From: Glycomyces amatae
Lineage (GTDB): Bacteria > Actinomycetota > Actinomycetes > Mycobacteriales > Micromonosporaceae
Assembly: GCF_020991375.1 (NCBI RefSeq)
Contig: NZ_JAJLQZ010000002.1
Location: forward strand, 186,001 to 250,000
Reading direction: 5' to 3'
Length of the DNA stretch: 64,000 nucleotides
Part shown: positions 24,518-34,925 of the stretch, piece after piece
How the letters are laid out: the number at the start of each line of letters is the position of its first letter
Position numbering within the stretch: position 1 is the first letter of the stretch
Notes under the pieces: generated by a model
Seen by the model: the letters and a program-made list of their open reading frames with translations, nothing else
Told to the model about the DNA's origin: nothing
Database searches by the model: none
Translations under genes and position numbers: made by a program

Positions 24518-25915
24518 CTACCCCACCCGCGGCACCGAACGCCGACCCGTATGCAGAAAACGCGCCCGACCCGCACCATCGGCATCGAGGAACTCCATCA
24601 ACGCACCCGCAGCGCCATCCGGACCCACCGCCGCGAACAGATCCCCCGACACACGCCGAATCTCCTCAGTGAACGACTCCGGAACCAGACCCGCCCGCTC
24701 CATCATCGACCGCGACTCCCCCAACGGCGTGAACGACCGCTCCACCCGACCCTCCACCACCGACACCGCGACCCGCTCGATCCCGAGCGCATACACACCG
24801 GCATACCGCTCCACACCGGCCAACGACTCGGCCCGGCCCAGCAACACCGGAGCCGGGCCGGGCACCACCCCCGCAGCCGCCTCCACCCACGGCTCCACCA
24901 GATCCCGCATCACACCCGCAAGACCACCGTCATTGACCAGCACGGCGACCACCATCCGATGAGCGGGCACCAGCACCAGCGACGACTCGAACCCGATCGC
25001 CCCACCACCATGCCGCACCACCGCACCCCCATCCACGACCTCCCACCCCAACCCCACCGCCCGCGACCCCCCGAACCCCGGCAGCACCGGACCCGCCTCA
25101 CGCATCGCCCTCGCCGACGCCGCCGAAAGCACCCGCGCCCCCTCCGGCCCCAGACCGTCGCCCACATGCATACGACCGAACGCGCACAACGCCCGCGCCG
25201 ACATCGCCAACCGGTTCCCCGCCGCCGGATTCGACTCGTGCATGGTCGCCCACACCGGCAACGGCCGCTTCCCCCCGCCACCGCCCACATGCCCGACCGC
25301 CGCATTGAAGCCCAACGCCCCATCCGCGTCGAAGGCGATCTCCTCGACCCCCAGCGGATCCGCCAACCGGGCCCGCAGCACCGCCGCGAACGACGCCCCC
25401 CGCTTCACCTCCACCAACCGCCCCAGGACCGCCATGCCCGCACTGCAATAGGAGTACCGCGACCCCGGCTCCTCATACTGCGCCGCCCGCGGCACCCAGT
25501 CCTCGACCAACCGCTGCAACGCGTCATCACCACGGGTGGTCGCCATCCACAGATCACCCTCGAAACCCCCCGTGTGCGTCAGCAGATGACGAACCGTGAT
25601 CCGGGCGCTCGCCGCCGCATCCGCAGTGCGAAACCCCGGCAGATGATCCACCACCGGATCATCGAGACCCACCAGGCCCTCATCGACCAACTGCATCACC
25701 AGCGTCGCCGTCCACACCTTCGTGATCGACTGGATCTGGAACACCGCATCCACCGTCACGGGCACCCCGGTCCGCACGTTCACCACCCCCGCCACCGCCT
25801 CGGCCGTCTCCTCGCCGATCGCGACCGCGACCGACGCCCCCGCGACACCGTGCCGCAACACCACCCCCGCGAGATGCTCGCGGAGATCGGCGCGGACGCG
25901 ATCGATCGAGACCAT
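24518..25915 (-). CDS. Serine hydrolase, class C beta-lactamase/DD-peptidase fold
   Basis: A 465-aa protein from the ATG at 25915. It has the SxxK motif S63-I-T-K66 (QIQSITKVWTATL), a YSYCSAG segment in the place of YxN, and RHGGGAIGF in the place of the KTG/HxG triad. A C-terminal extension of about 120 aa resembles the lipocalin-like tail of many such esterases (LAGVERYAGVYALG). No signal peptide is evident, so a cytoplasmic esterase or peptidase is more likely than a secreted beta-lactamase. It ends four bases from the cupin stop, tail to tail. Confidence 0.85.
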   Translation of the reverse strand: MVSIDRVRADLREHLAGVVLRHGVAGASVAVAIGEETAEAVAGVVNVRTGVPVTVDAVFQIQSITKVWTATLVMQLVDEGLVGLDDPVVDHLPGFRTADAAASARITVRHLLTHTGGFEGDLWMATTRGDDALQRLVEDWVPRAAQYEEPGSRYSYCSAGMAVLGRLVEVKRGASFAAVLRARLADPLGVEEIAFDADGALGFNAAVGHVGGGGGKRPLPVWATMHESNPAAGNRLAMSARALCAFGRMHVGDGLGPEGARVLSAASARAMREAGPVLPGFGGSRAVGLGWEVVDGGAVVRHGGGAIGFESSLVLVPAHRMVVAVLVNDGGLAGVMRDLVEPWVEAAAGVVPGPAPVLLGRAESLAGVERYAGVYALGIERVAVSVVEGRVERSFTPLGESRSMMERAGLVPESFTEEIRRVSGDLFAAVGPDGAAGALMEFLDADGAGRARFLHTGRRSVPRVG

Positions 25916-25989
25916 GGACGACTCCCATACGACGAGGGCGAACACCTGCCGGAAGTCTAGACGCGAGAGCACACCGATAAAGTCCCCTC

Positions 25990-26790
25990 ATGACGGCCCC
26001 TCGCGTGATCGCCACCGATCTCGACGGCACCCTCCTCGGCCCCCGGGGCGCCCTCACCGACCGCACCCGCACCGCCCTCCGCGCCGCACGCGCGCAAGGC
26101 GTCGCCCTCGTCGCCGTCACCGCCCGGCCGCCGCGGGTCTTCCAGGAGTGGACCGCACTCGCAGCCGCCCTCGACACCGCCATCTGCGCCAACGGCGCCA
26201 TGGTCTACGACCCCGCCGGGCAGGCCGTCACCGCCTCCCGGACACTGCCGGCCGAGACGGCCGCCATGGCCGCCAAGGCACTGCGCACCGCACTGCCCTC
26301 GCTCCGGTTCGCCGTCGAGACCGGCTTCGAGGTCGTCGCCGAGACCGGGTACGCCAAGGTCGACTCGGTGGGCGACCGGCGGACCTTCCGCGACTCGCTC
26401 ACCGAGGCCTTGGCGGCCGCCCCGCAGGTGGTAAAACTGCTGGCCCATGTGGACGGCGGCGAGGCCGACCTGCTCCTGGCGGCGGCCCGCGGCCTGGACC
26501 TGGCCGGGGTGGACCTGTCGCACTCCGGCGGCGCGGGACTGCTGGAGATCGGCCCGGCCGGGGTGACCAAGGCCGGGACGCTCGCAGCGTGGTGCGCCGG
26601 GCGCGGCATCGGCCCCGAAGCGGTGGTCGCGTTCGGCGACGCCCCGAACGACGTGCCGATGCTGGCATGGGCGGGCCGGTCCTTCGCCGTCGCGAACGCC
26701 CACCCCGAGGCCGCCGCGGCCGCGACCGACCGGTGCGGCTCCAACTTGGACGACGGCGTCGCCGCCGCCGTCGAAGCGCTGCTGCGCTGA
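25990..26790 (+). CDS. Cof-type HAD-superfamily phosphatase
   Basis: A 266-aa protein. The catalytic pair D10 and D12 lies in TDLDGTLLG; motif II is VAVTARPP, and the late motifs are the conserved Lys in GVTKAGTLAAWC and FGDAPNDVPMLAWAG. The C2-type cap lies between (about 80-190). Such enzymes dephosphorylate sugar phosphates, FMN or similar small metabolites. It is divergent from the serine hydrolase with 74 bases between start codons. Confidence 0.9.
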   Translation: MTAPRVIATDLDGTLLGPRGALTDRTRTALRAARAQGVALVAVTARPPRVFQEWTALAAALDTAICANGAMVYDPAGQAVTASRTLPAETAAMAAKALRTALPSLRFAVETGFEVVAETGYAKVDSVGDRRTFRDSLTEALAAAPQVVKLLAHVDGGEADLLLAAARGLDLAGVDLSHSGGAGLLEIGPAGVTKAGTLAAWCAGRGIGPEAVVAFGDAPNDVPMLAWAGRSFAVANAHPEAAAAATDRCGSNLDDGVAAAVEALLR

Positions 26791-27097
26791 GCGTCCGCCC
26801 CTCGACTGAGCGGCCGGACGGCCCCCGCGCCGCCGGGCCGAGGCGCCCGAACACGGCTGCCGCCAGGGCTTTTCTTTTCGGTGAGCGCACGGGCGAAGCC
26901 CGTGCTCGTGTGATGCGACGACCGATGTCCTGGAATCACAAAGAGGCCTTCTGCCTCGGACTCGATATATCTTGTAACTAATCTCGGAGCGGGGGCGCGT
27001 GACGGCCGCGCGCTTCACAGGCGGCCGCCGGGGCGGCGCCGCCCCGGGGAGCACGCTCTACCGTCGGAGTCGCCGCCTACCCGAAAGGGACCACGCC
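26791..27097. other. Intergenic region with hairpin and AT-rich promoter-like segment
   Basis: A hairpin with 7-base arms (CACGGGC, loop GAA, GCCCGTG at 26889-26905) probably ends the HAD gene. Downstream, 26960-26985 is unusually AT-rich (GATATATCTTGTAACTAATC) and probably holds the promoter of the epoxide hydrolase gene. No gene is seen. Confidence 0.5.
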
Positions 27098-28333
27098 ATG
27101 ACCGCGCCGCACGACTTCCCCCTGGAGCCCACGCCCGTCCACGTGCCCGACGAGGTCCTCGACGACCTGCGCGCCCGCCTCGCCTCCACCCGCCCGCCGC
27201 TGGACGAGGGCAACGAGGACTGGTCCTACGGCGTCCCGGCCGGCTACGTGCGCGAACTGACGGCCTACTGGCGGGACGGCTACGACTGGCGCCGGGCCGA
27301 GGCCGCCATCAACGCCTACGAGCAGTACCAGGTGGTCGTCGACGGCGTCCCGGTGCACTTCATGCGCCGGCCCGGCCGCGGCCCCCGCCCGGTCCCGCTG
27401 ATCCTCACCCACGGCTGGCCGTGGACGTTCTGGCACTGGTCGAAGGTCGTCGACCCCCTCGCCGACCCCGCCGCGTTCGGCGGCGACCCCGCCGACGCGT
27501 TCGACGTCATCGTGCCGTCCCTGCCCGGCTTCGGCTTCCCCGGCCCGCTCACCGGCTTCCCGGACGTCAACTTCTGGAAGGTCGCCGACCTCTGGCACAC
27601 CCTCATGACCCGGACCCTGGGGTACGGGAAGTACGCCGCCGGAGGCTGCGACATCGGCGGGATCGTCTCCAGCCAGCTCGGCCACAAGTACGCCGGCGAG
27701 CTGTACGGGATCCACATCGGCTCGGGGCTGCCGCTCGACTTCTTCAACGGCCCCCGCGCCTGGGACTTCGCCCGGAACCGGCCGCTGACCGACGACCAGA
27801 GCGAGGCGGTCCGCGCCCGCATCGCGGCGATGGACCGCCGCTGGGCGCCGCACCTGGCCGTGCACATGCTCGACGGCGCCACACTGGCCCACGGGTTGAG
27901 CGACTCTCCCGCGGGGCTGCTGGCCTGGCTGCTGGAGCGCTGGAACGCCTGGAGCGACAACGGCGGCGACGTCGAGTCCGTCTTCACCAGGGACGACCTG
28001 CTCACCCACGCCACGATCTACTGGGCCAACAACGCCATCGCCACCTCGATGCGCTACTACGCCAACGCCAACCGCTACCCCTGGACGCCCGCTCATGACC
28101 GCGCGCCGGTCGTGGAGGCCCCGGTCGGCCTCACGTTCGTCGCGTACGAGAACCCGCCCGGCGTCGACACCGCCGCCGAGCGCGTCCGGGCGTTCGCGAC
28201 CGGCCCGCAGGCCGCCTGGTTCAACCACGTCAACGTCAACGCCCACGACCGCGGCGGCCACTTCATCCCCTGGGAGCACCCCGACGCCTGGGTGGACGAC
28301 CTGCGCCGCACCTTCCGCGGCCGCCGGCCCTGA
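27098..28333 (+). CDS. Epoxide hydrolase (microsomal EPHX1-like alpha/beta hydrolase)
   Basis: A 411-aa protein with an N-terminal EHN domain (FPLEPTPVHVPDEVLDDLRARL, about 6-110) followed by an alpha/beta hydrolase domain. HGWPWTFWHW is the oxyanion HGWP motif, and the nucleophile Asp sits in GGCDIGGIVSS; the catalytic His is in RGGHFIPWEHP near the end. It should hydrolyse epoxides to diols by the Asp-His mechanism. The Cys before the nucleophile Asp replaces the common GGDWG pattern but the Asp is aligned. A GAAAGGGA site precedes the ATG. Confidence 0.9.
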   Translation: MTAPHDFPLEPTPVHVPDEVLDDLRARLASTRPPLDEGNEDWSYGVPAGYVRELTAYWRDGYDWRRAEAAINAYEQYQVVVDGVPVHFMRRPGRGPRPVPLILTHGWPWTFWHWSKVVDPLADPAAFGGDPADAFDVIVPSLPGFGFPGPLTGFPDVNFWKVADLWHTLMTRTLGYGKYAAGGCDIGGIVSSQLGHKYAGELYGIHIGSGLPLDFFNGPRAWDFARNRPLTDDQSEAVRARIAAMDRRWAPHLAVHMLDGATLAHGLSDSPAGLLAWLLERWNAWSDNGGDVESVFTRDDLLTHATIYWANNAIATSMRYYANANRYPWTPAHDRAPVVEAPVGLTFVAYENPPGVDTAAERVRAFATGPQAAWFNHVNVNAHDRGGHFIPWEHPDAWVDDLRRTFRGRRP

Positions 28334-28349
28334 GGCGCGGGCCGCGCCG

Positions 28350-29114
28350 TCAGCGGGCGCGGCGGCGGGCGTAGTCGCGCAGGGCGCGCAGGAAGTCGAC
28401 GTGGCGGAACCCCGGCCAGTACACGTCGCAGAAGTACAGCTCCGCGCCCGCCGACTGCCACAGCAGGAAGCTGGAGAGCCGCCGCTCCCCCGAGGTGCGG
28501 ATGATGAGGTCGGCCGCGGGCAGCTCCGGGGTGTACCGGTGCGCCCCGATGTCCGCCGCGGTCAACCGCTCGGCGAGGCCGTCGATCGTGCCGCCCTGCG
28601 CGGCCTCCTGCTCCAGGAGCGTGCGGACCGCGTCCACGATCTCGGTCTGCCCGTCGTAGCCGATGGCGATCGTCAGGTGCCCGCCGTCGCGGCCCGCGGT
28701 CGCGTCCACGGCGGCCTTGAGCGCCTCGGCCGTCGAGTCGGGGAGGTGGTCGAGCTGCCCGGCGATGTGGAGGCGCCACCGGTTGCCCGGCAGCATGAGC
28801 CGGTCGGCGATGATCGCCTCGATCATCTCCATGAGGTGGGCGACCTCGCCGCCGTCGCGCTTCCGGAGGTTGTCGACCGAGGCCACGTAGACGGTGACGT
28901 GGTCGATGCCGATCGGCGCGCACCAGCCCAGGAGGTCGTCGAGGTGCTCGGCGCCGTACCGGTGCCCGATCCCGGCGTCGGCGAACCCCCGGCTGCGGGC
29001 CCAGCGCCGGTTCCCGTCCATGGCGACCGCGACATGCCGCGGCAGCAGGTCGGGAACGAGCTTGCGCTGCAAGCGTTTCGCGTAGAGCCGGTACAGGAGT
29101 CGGGGTGCGCGCAT
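28350..29114 (-). CDS. uppS: Short-chain cis-prenyltransferase (Z-isoprenyl diphosphate synthase, UppS family)
   Basis: A 254-aa protein with the family motifs VAMDGNRRWAR (about 30-40), GHRYGAEHLDDLL and the C-terminal DLIIRTSGERRLSSFLLWQ with YFCDVYWPGF. The usual FSxENWxR motif is VYVASVDNLRKR, as in the shorter-product enzymes (compare the mycobacterial Z,E-farnesyl diphosphate synthase). It condenses isopentenyl diphosphate in cis for polyprenyl phosphate carriers. A second UppS is normally found elsewhere in actinobacteria, so the symbol is family-level. Confidence 0.88.
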   Translation of the reverse strand: MRAPRLLYRLYAKRLQRKLVPDLLPRHVAVAMDGNRRWARSRGFADAGIGHRYGAEHLDDLLGWCAPIGIDHVTVYVASVDNLRKRDGGEVAHLMEMIEAIIADRLMLPGNRWRLHIAGQLDHLPDSTAEALKAAVDATAGRDGGHLTIAIGYDGQTEIVDAVRTLLEQEAAQGGTIDGLAERLTAADIGAHRYTPELPAADLIIRTSGERRLSSFLLWQSAGAELYFCDVYWPGFRHVDFLRALRDYARRRAR

Positions 29115-29352
29115 GCCGACGAGCCTAACCCGTCCCCGGCCCGGTCCGCTTCGGTCCGGGCCGCTGACCTACAGGTTCGCGGCCGCGTAGTGCTCCATCG
29201 CCTCGCGTGCGCCTCGCTCGTTCCTCGCCGTCGGCGCGCCTCCGACGGTGGAAGCCGACGCCGAGTCAGCCGCAAGGTCCGCAAAGAGAGACGCGGGTCA
29301 CCGTCAAGCGGCGCGACTATGCGGCACCCGGTTCGTTGTTTACATGGGGCGG
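29115..29352. other. Intergenic region between uppS and the CRISPR remnant
   Basis: No intact gene. On the minus strand a short open frame ends at a TAG (29169-29171) and reads EAMEHYAAANL before it; it has no start context and may be the decayed 3' end of a lost gene, or chance. The uppS promoter must lie here but is not clear. The part near 29335 is locally AT-rich and could be the CRISPR leader. Confidence 0.4.
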
Positions 29353-29539
29353 CATTGACCCACTCACGTGGGGCGAAATCCCCCCGGTATCTCCCCGCTC
29401 ACGCGGGGCAGCAGAATGCGAGGCCCCCGGACACGTGTCCGGGGGCCTCTTGCTCCCCGCGCCAGCGGGGATGAGCCGTACGGCAACCTGTTCGAGATGT
29501 TCGAGCGCATGTGCTCCCTGCGTCAGCGGGGATCGGGCG
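29353..29539 (+). CRISPR. Decayed type I-E CRISPR mini-array, one clear 32-nt spacer
   Basis: Clear repeats lie at 29450-29478 and 29511-29539, each 29 nt with a CTCCCCGCG...AGCGGGGAT palindrome like the Escherichia coli type I-E repeat; they match at 23 of 29 positions, the second being degenerate at its 3' end as trailer repeats are. The 32-nt spacer is 29479-29510. Two more eroded repeat-like units lie at 29388-29416 and 29353-29381. No cas gene is in the window. The spacer starts TACGGCAACCTGTTCGA and matches the nearby sdhA gene at 29 of 32 bases (minus strand 31115-31084). Confidence 0.8.
29420..29449. repeat. Perfect 30-base palindrome inside the CRISPR remnant
   Basis: The segment between the degenerate repeat at 29388 and the clear repeat at 29450 is almost entirely a self-complementary palindrome (first arm GAGGCCCCCGGACAC). 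It has terminator shape and shares GGCCCCCGG with the sdhB terminator at 29543. It could be a terminator that replaced a spacer, or part of the leader. Confidence 0.6.
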
Positions 29540-29542
29540 GCG

Positions 29543-29571
29543 AAAGGCCCCCGGCGAAGCCGGGGGCCTTT
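29543..29571. terminator. Intrinsic terminator after sdhB (works on both strands)
   Basis: Arms AAAGGCCCCCGGC and GCCGGGGGCCTTT with a GAA loop; a T run follows on the plus strand (TTTTC), and the minus strand ends in TTTCG. It begins four bases past the last CRISPR repeat and 12 bases past the sdhB stop, so it ends both the sdh mRNA and any array transcript. Confidence 0.85.
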
Positions 29572-29583
29572 TCTCACGACTCG

Positions 29584-30326
29584 CTACGCCGCGCGGGCGG
29601 CGGCCTTGCGGAAGTCCCGGTTCAGCTGGCCGATGACGTCCAGGCCGATCTCCTTGGGGCACGCGGCCGCGCATTCGCCGACGTTGGTGCACCCGCCGAA
29701 GCCGGCCTCGTCGTGGGCGGCGACCATGCCGAGCACGCGCGTGGCCCGCTCGGGCTGCCCCTGCGGGGTCAGGCCCAGGTGGGCGACCTTGGCGCCCATG
29801 AAGAGCATCCCCGACCCGTTCGGGCAGGCGGCGACGCAGGCGCCGCAGCCGATGCACGCCGCGGCCGCGAAGGCCGCGTCGGCGTCCTGCTTCGGGATCG
29901 GCACGGCGTGCGCGTCCGGTGCGGTCCCGGTCGGCGCGGAGATGTACCCGCCGGCCTGGATGATCTGGTCGAACGCGCTCCGGTCGACCACGAGGTCCTT
30001 GACGACCGGGAACGCCCCGGCCCGCCACGGCTCGATGTCGATCTGGTCGCCGTCGCGGAATTTGCGCATGTGCAGCTGGCAGGTCGTGGTCGCGGCCTGC
30101 GGGCCGTGCGGCTGCCCGTCGATGACGAGCGAGCAGGCCCCGCAGATGCCCTCGCGGCAGTCGTGGTCGAACGCGACCGGGTCGCCGCCTTCGGCGATGA
30201 GGCGCTCGTTGAGCACGTCGAGCATCTCCAGGAACGACGCGTCCTCGGAGACCTCGTCGATCTCGTAGGACACCATCTCGCCCTTGGTGGCGGCGTCGGG
30301 CTGGCGCCAGATTCGCAGGGACAGCT

Positions 30327-30330
<4 letters not shown>
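29584..30330 (-). CDS. sdhB: Succinate dehydrogenase/fumarate reductase iron-sulfur subunit
   Basis: A 248-aa protein with GTG start. The [2Fe-2S] cluster ligands are in [16 protein letters not shown] and the later TTTC; the [4Fe-4S] and [3Fe-4S] ligands are in [12 protein letters not shown] and [12 protein letters not shown]. It passes electrons from the SdhA flavin to the membrane quinone site. The start overlaps the sdhA stop by four bases (GTGA). The last gene of sdhCAB; a strong terminator follows. Confidence 0.95.
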
Positions 30331-32264
<1,934 letters not shown>

Positions 32265-32265
32265 G

Positions 32266-33003
32266 TCAGCTCACCAGTCCGAAAGTGACGGCCAGGGGCA
32301 CGATCGCGAACCCGGCCACGACGACGACGGCGACGGCCAGACTGATCGCCTGGGTCCGCTTGCGCCATTTGGTGTTGGGCCCGGCGATGGTCTGGACCGC
32401 GGACCAGATGCCGTGCCGCAGGTGGAAGCCCAGGGCGACGAGGGCCAGGAGGTAGAAGACGGTGACCGGCCAGCGGTCGGGGTCGAACGCGGCGACCACG
32501 GCGCCGTAGGCGTCGTGGATGTCCTTGACGGGGTTGACCGTCCGCCAGGTGAGGTCCAGCAGGTGCCAGACGACGAAGAGGACGATGACGACCGCGCCCC
32601 AGCGCATGGTGGCGACGGCGTGGCGCGACTCGCCCCTGGCGGGCTTCTTGGAGGCGTAGCGGACGGGGCGGGCGTGGAGGGCGCGGCGGGTGAGCACGAC
32701 GGCCGACCAGATGTGGACGGCGACGGCGGCGATCAGGCCGATGCGCATGATCCACAGGAGGCTCTCGTGGGGCAGCAGGGGCTCGCCGAAGGACCGCAGC
32801 CCGGCGGCGTAGGCGTTCATCTCCTCGCGGCCTTCGAAGACGTGGAGGTTCCCGGCCATGTGGGCGATGATGAACAGGACCAGGAGGACGCCGGAGACGG
32901 CCATCGCGATCTTGAGGCCGATGTTGGAACGCCACGGCTTCATGGGCCCTCGGGCGGGTTTGGCGGGCGGCGCGGCGGTGCGCGATTGCAGATCCGTAGA
33001 CAC
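32266..33003 (-). CDS. sdhC: Succinate dehydrogenase cytochrome b558 subunit
   Basis: A 245-aa protein with five membrane helices. Likely haem-ligand histidines lie in the membrane segments: [33 protein letters not shown] and [19 protein letters not shown]. It anchors SdhAB and reduces menaquinone. The GTG at 33003 is the start; the promoter must lie in the 71-base gap shared with the divergent LysR gene. Confidence 0.9.
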   Translation of the reverse strand: MSTDLQSRTAAPPAKPARGPMKPWRSNIGLKIAMAVSGVLLVLFIIAHMAGNLHVFEGREEMNAYAAGLRSFGEPLLPHESLLWIMRIGLIAAVAVHIWSAVVLTRRALHARPVRYASKKPARGESRHAVATMRWGAVVIVLFVVWHLLDLTWRTVNPVKDIHDAYGAVVAAFDPDRWPVTVFYLLALVALGFHLRHGIWSAVQTIAGPNTKWRKRTQAISLAVAVVVVAGFAIVPLAVTFGLVS

Positions 33004-33074
33004 GTCCAGAGGTTAGACGCGACGGGCGTCACGGGTCCAATTCATGGTCGAGCCCTGTTCCATGCCGATAGGTT

Positions 33075-34007
33075 ATGAACATGCGTCCGCAGCAGTTGCA
33101 AGCCTTCCTCGCTGTCGCGAAAAACCGACATTTCACTCATGCGGCCGAAGAACTCGGTGTGACACAACCGTCATTGAGCAAGCAGATCCAGACGCTCGAG
33201 GCGGAGCTGGGGGCGCCGCTGCTGACGCGCTCGCGGGGCCGGATCGAGCTGACCGACGCCGGGCAGACCCTGCTGCCGCACGCGAGGCGCATCACCGCCG
33301 CCCACGCCGCCGCGCGCGCCGACATCGACGACGTGCTGGCCGTGCGCACCGGGCACCTGCGCCTGGGCGCGACCCCGAGCCTGTGCTCGTGGCTCATCGC
33401 GCCGCTGCTGACGCGGTACCTGGAGGCGCACCCGGGGGTGACGGTGACGCTCACCGAGGACGGCTCGGGGCCGCTCACCGAGCGGCTGAGCGCCGGGGAC
33501 CTGGACCTGGCGTTCACCATCGGCGACAAGGCCGACGCGACCGGCCTGACGGTGCGCCCGCTCCTGGCCGAGGCGCTCGTGGTGGCCTCGGCGGCGCACC
33601 TGCCGCCGCTGACGCGCCAGGCCTACATCGGGTTGTCGCAGCTGCGGGAGCAGGCGTTCGTGCTGCCCGCGCACGGCTACGACCTGAGGGACCTGACGAT
33701 CACGACGTGCGAGGCGGCGGGGTTCACGCCCCGCACGGGGGTGGACGGGGGCGCGACGGACGCGGTGGCCTCGCTCGTGGAGGCCGGGCTGGGCATCGCG
33801 CTGCTGCCGGCGATGATCGCCGCCGGGCGGCCGGGGCTGCGGGCGACGCCGCTGGCGCCGCCGGGCGCCAGCCGCACCATCGTGCTGGCGGTGCGGCGGG
33901 ACGCGCCGTCGACGAAGGCGGCGGGCGCGTTCGCGGCATGCCTGGAGGCGCACCTGACCGACCTGCACGCCTGGGGCCGCCTGCCCGAGGGGATGCGGTC
34001 GGTCTGA
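33075..34007 (+). CDS. LysR-family regulator, divergent from sdhCAB
   Basis: A 310-aa protein. The winged HTH is MRPQQLQAFLAVAKNRHFTHAAEELGVTQPSLSKQ in two overlapping pieces (residues 3-37), followed by a two-lobe effector domain (GHLRLGATPSLCSWLIAPLL onward). LysR proteins usually control the divergent gene, so sdhCAB control in response to a carboxylate is plausible but inferred. ATG codons at 33075 and 33081 are both possible starts. No clear T-N11-A box was picked out in the short gap. Confidence 0.9.
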   Translation: MNMRPQQLQAFLAVAKNRHFTHAAEELGVTQPSLSKQIQTLEAELGAPLLTRSRGRIELTDAGQTLLPHARRITAAHAAARADIDDVLAVRTGHLRLGATPSLCSWLIAPLLTRYLEAHPGVTVTLTEDGSGPLTERLSAGDLDLAFTIGDKADATGLTVRPLLAEALVVASAAHLPPLTRQAYIGLSQLREQAFVLPAHGYDLRDLTITTCEAAGFTPRTGVDGGATDAVASLVEAGLGIALLPAMIAAGRPGLRATPLAPPGASRTIVLAVRRDAPSTKAAGAFAACLEAHLTDLHAWGRLPEGMRSV

Positions 34008-34017
34008 GCCGGGCGGC

Positions 34018-34395
34018 CTACGCGTCGGTCCTGAAGGTCCCGCGGTCGAACATGGCGGCGATCTGGCGCGCCGAGGGCGTGCCGGAGTCGGGGTCGGCGC
34101 CGTGCTCGAGGAGGACGGCCGCGACGTCCCCGTAGTCCTTGAAGACCGCGCCGGCCAGGGGCGACTGGTCGCGGTCGTTGCGCTTGTCCACATCGGCCCC
34201 GGCTTCGACGAGGGCGCGGACCGTGGGGGCGTGGCCGTGGTAGGCGGCCAGCATCAGCAGGGAGTCCCCCGATCCGTTCACCAGGTCGACCGGCAGGCCG
34301 GTCGCCACGAAGCGGAGCAGCCGCTCGGTCTCCCCGGCGCGGGCCAGGTCGAAGGCGGCCTCGGCAATTTCGCGGAATTCCTCGTCATCGCTCAC
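34018..34395 (-). CDS. Ankyrin-repeat protein
   Basis: About 125 aa with three ankyrin-type repeats: GETERLLRFVATGLPVDLVN, GDSLLMLAAYHGHAPTVRALVEAGADVDKRN in pieces, and QSPLAGAVFKDYGDVAAVLLEHGADPD. Probably a cytoplasmic protein-binding module; small ankyrin proteins in bacteria are sometimes linked to catalase or stress responses, but nothing here shows that. GTG at 34395 or 34401 may start it. It is convergent with the LysR gene with 10 bases between stops. Confidence 0.85.
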   Translation of the reverse strand: MSDDEEFREIAEAAFDLARAGETERLLRFVATGLPVDLVNGSGDSLLMLAAYHGHAPTVRALVEAGADVDKRNDRDQSPLAGAVFKDYGDVAAVLLEHGADPDSGTPSARQIAAMFDRGTFRTDA

Positions 34396-34501
34396 GCACA
34401 CCAGCTTGACACACCCGCTCGGCCCCGGTGGGGGATCGCGCCAGGGCTCCGCTGTGGACCGCTGCGGCCGGGGTTCACCCGGGCAGGTGTCGGGCCGGGT
34501 A

Positions 34502-34530
34502 TTGACACGGCTGCACCGGGGTGGGAAAGA
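34502..34530 (+). promoter_or_regulatory. Candidate sigma-A-type promoter for the 83-aa gene
   Basis: TTGACA at 34502-34507 followed, after 17 to 18 bases, by a weak GAAAGA/AAAGAT -10 box near 34525-34531. It lies about 83 bases upstream of the start at 34614. The -35 is perfect; the -10 is poor. Confidence 0.35.
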
Positions 34531-34613
34531 TTGATGCGGGCCCGCGGCCGAAGCGCTGACACGAATCGCCGAGGGGCCCTTATCGGTGGGACAAGAACGG
34601 TGAGGACTCGGGC

Positions 34614-34865
34614 ATGAGCGAGCCGAAAATCCTAGGGCAGTTCCAATTGGAGCATCGCACCATCCAAGTGAGCGGCGACGACGGGAGCGCGGGCACGGTG
34701 TGGCTCCAGCGGGTCCATCCCGATCCGCCCATGGCGCTCGGCTGCGTGGTCGAGCTCGACTCCTCGACGCCGCGGCTGCGGCTGTACCGGGCCGAGTGGC
34801 CCGACGACCTCAGGGAGCGGGCCAAGGAGCAGACGGTCGCGATCTGGCGGGCCTCGCGCGAATGA
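34614..34865 (+). CDS. Hypothetical 83-aa protein
   Basis: Short acidic/basic mixed protein with alternating strands (ILGQFQLEHRTIQVSGDDG, TVWLQRVH, VVELDSSTPRLRLYRAEW) and a C-terminal helix (DDLRERAKEQTVAIWRA). It looks like a folded small beta-rich domain. No family is recognised. GGTGAGGA ahead of the ATG is a reasonable ribosome site. It is convergent with pabB. Confidence 0.6.
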   Translation: MSEPKILGQFQLEHRTIQVSGDDGSAGTVWLQRVHPDPPMALGCVVELDSSTPRLRLYRAEWPDDLRERAKEQTVAIWRASRE

Positions 34866-34925
34866 GGCGCTGTCGTTGATCCGACAGTTCGATGTAGAGC
34901 GGTTTCCAGGATGCCGCGGGGGCGT

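Noticed and set aside
24518-25915. True secreted beta-lactamase
   Set aside because: No signal peptide is seen and the YxN and KTG motifs are replaced by variants usual in esterases.
29169-29284. Minus-strand frame ending EAMEHYAAANL as a possible gene
   Set aside because: No start codon context, no recognised family and too short; kept only as a possible remnant in the intergenic note.
29317-29577. An 86-codon open frame on the minus strand through the CRISPR region
   Set aside because: Its peptide contains IPAGAGSK-like pieces, which are the well-known false translation of type I-E repeats; it has no ribosome site and crosses a terminator.
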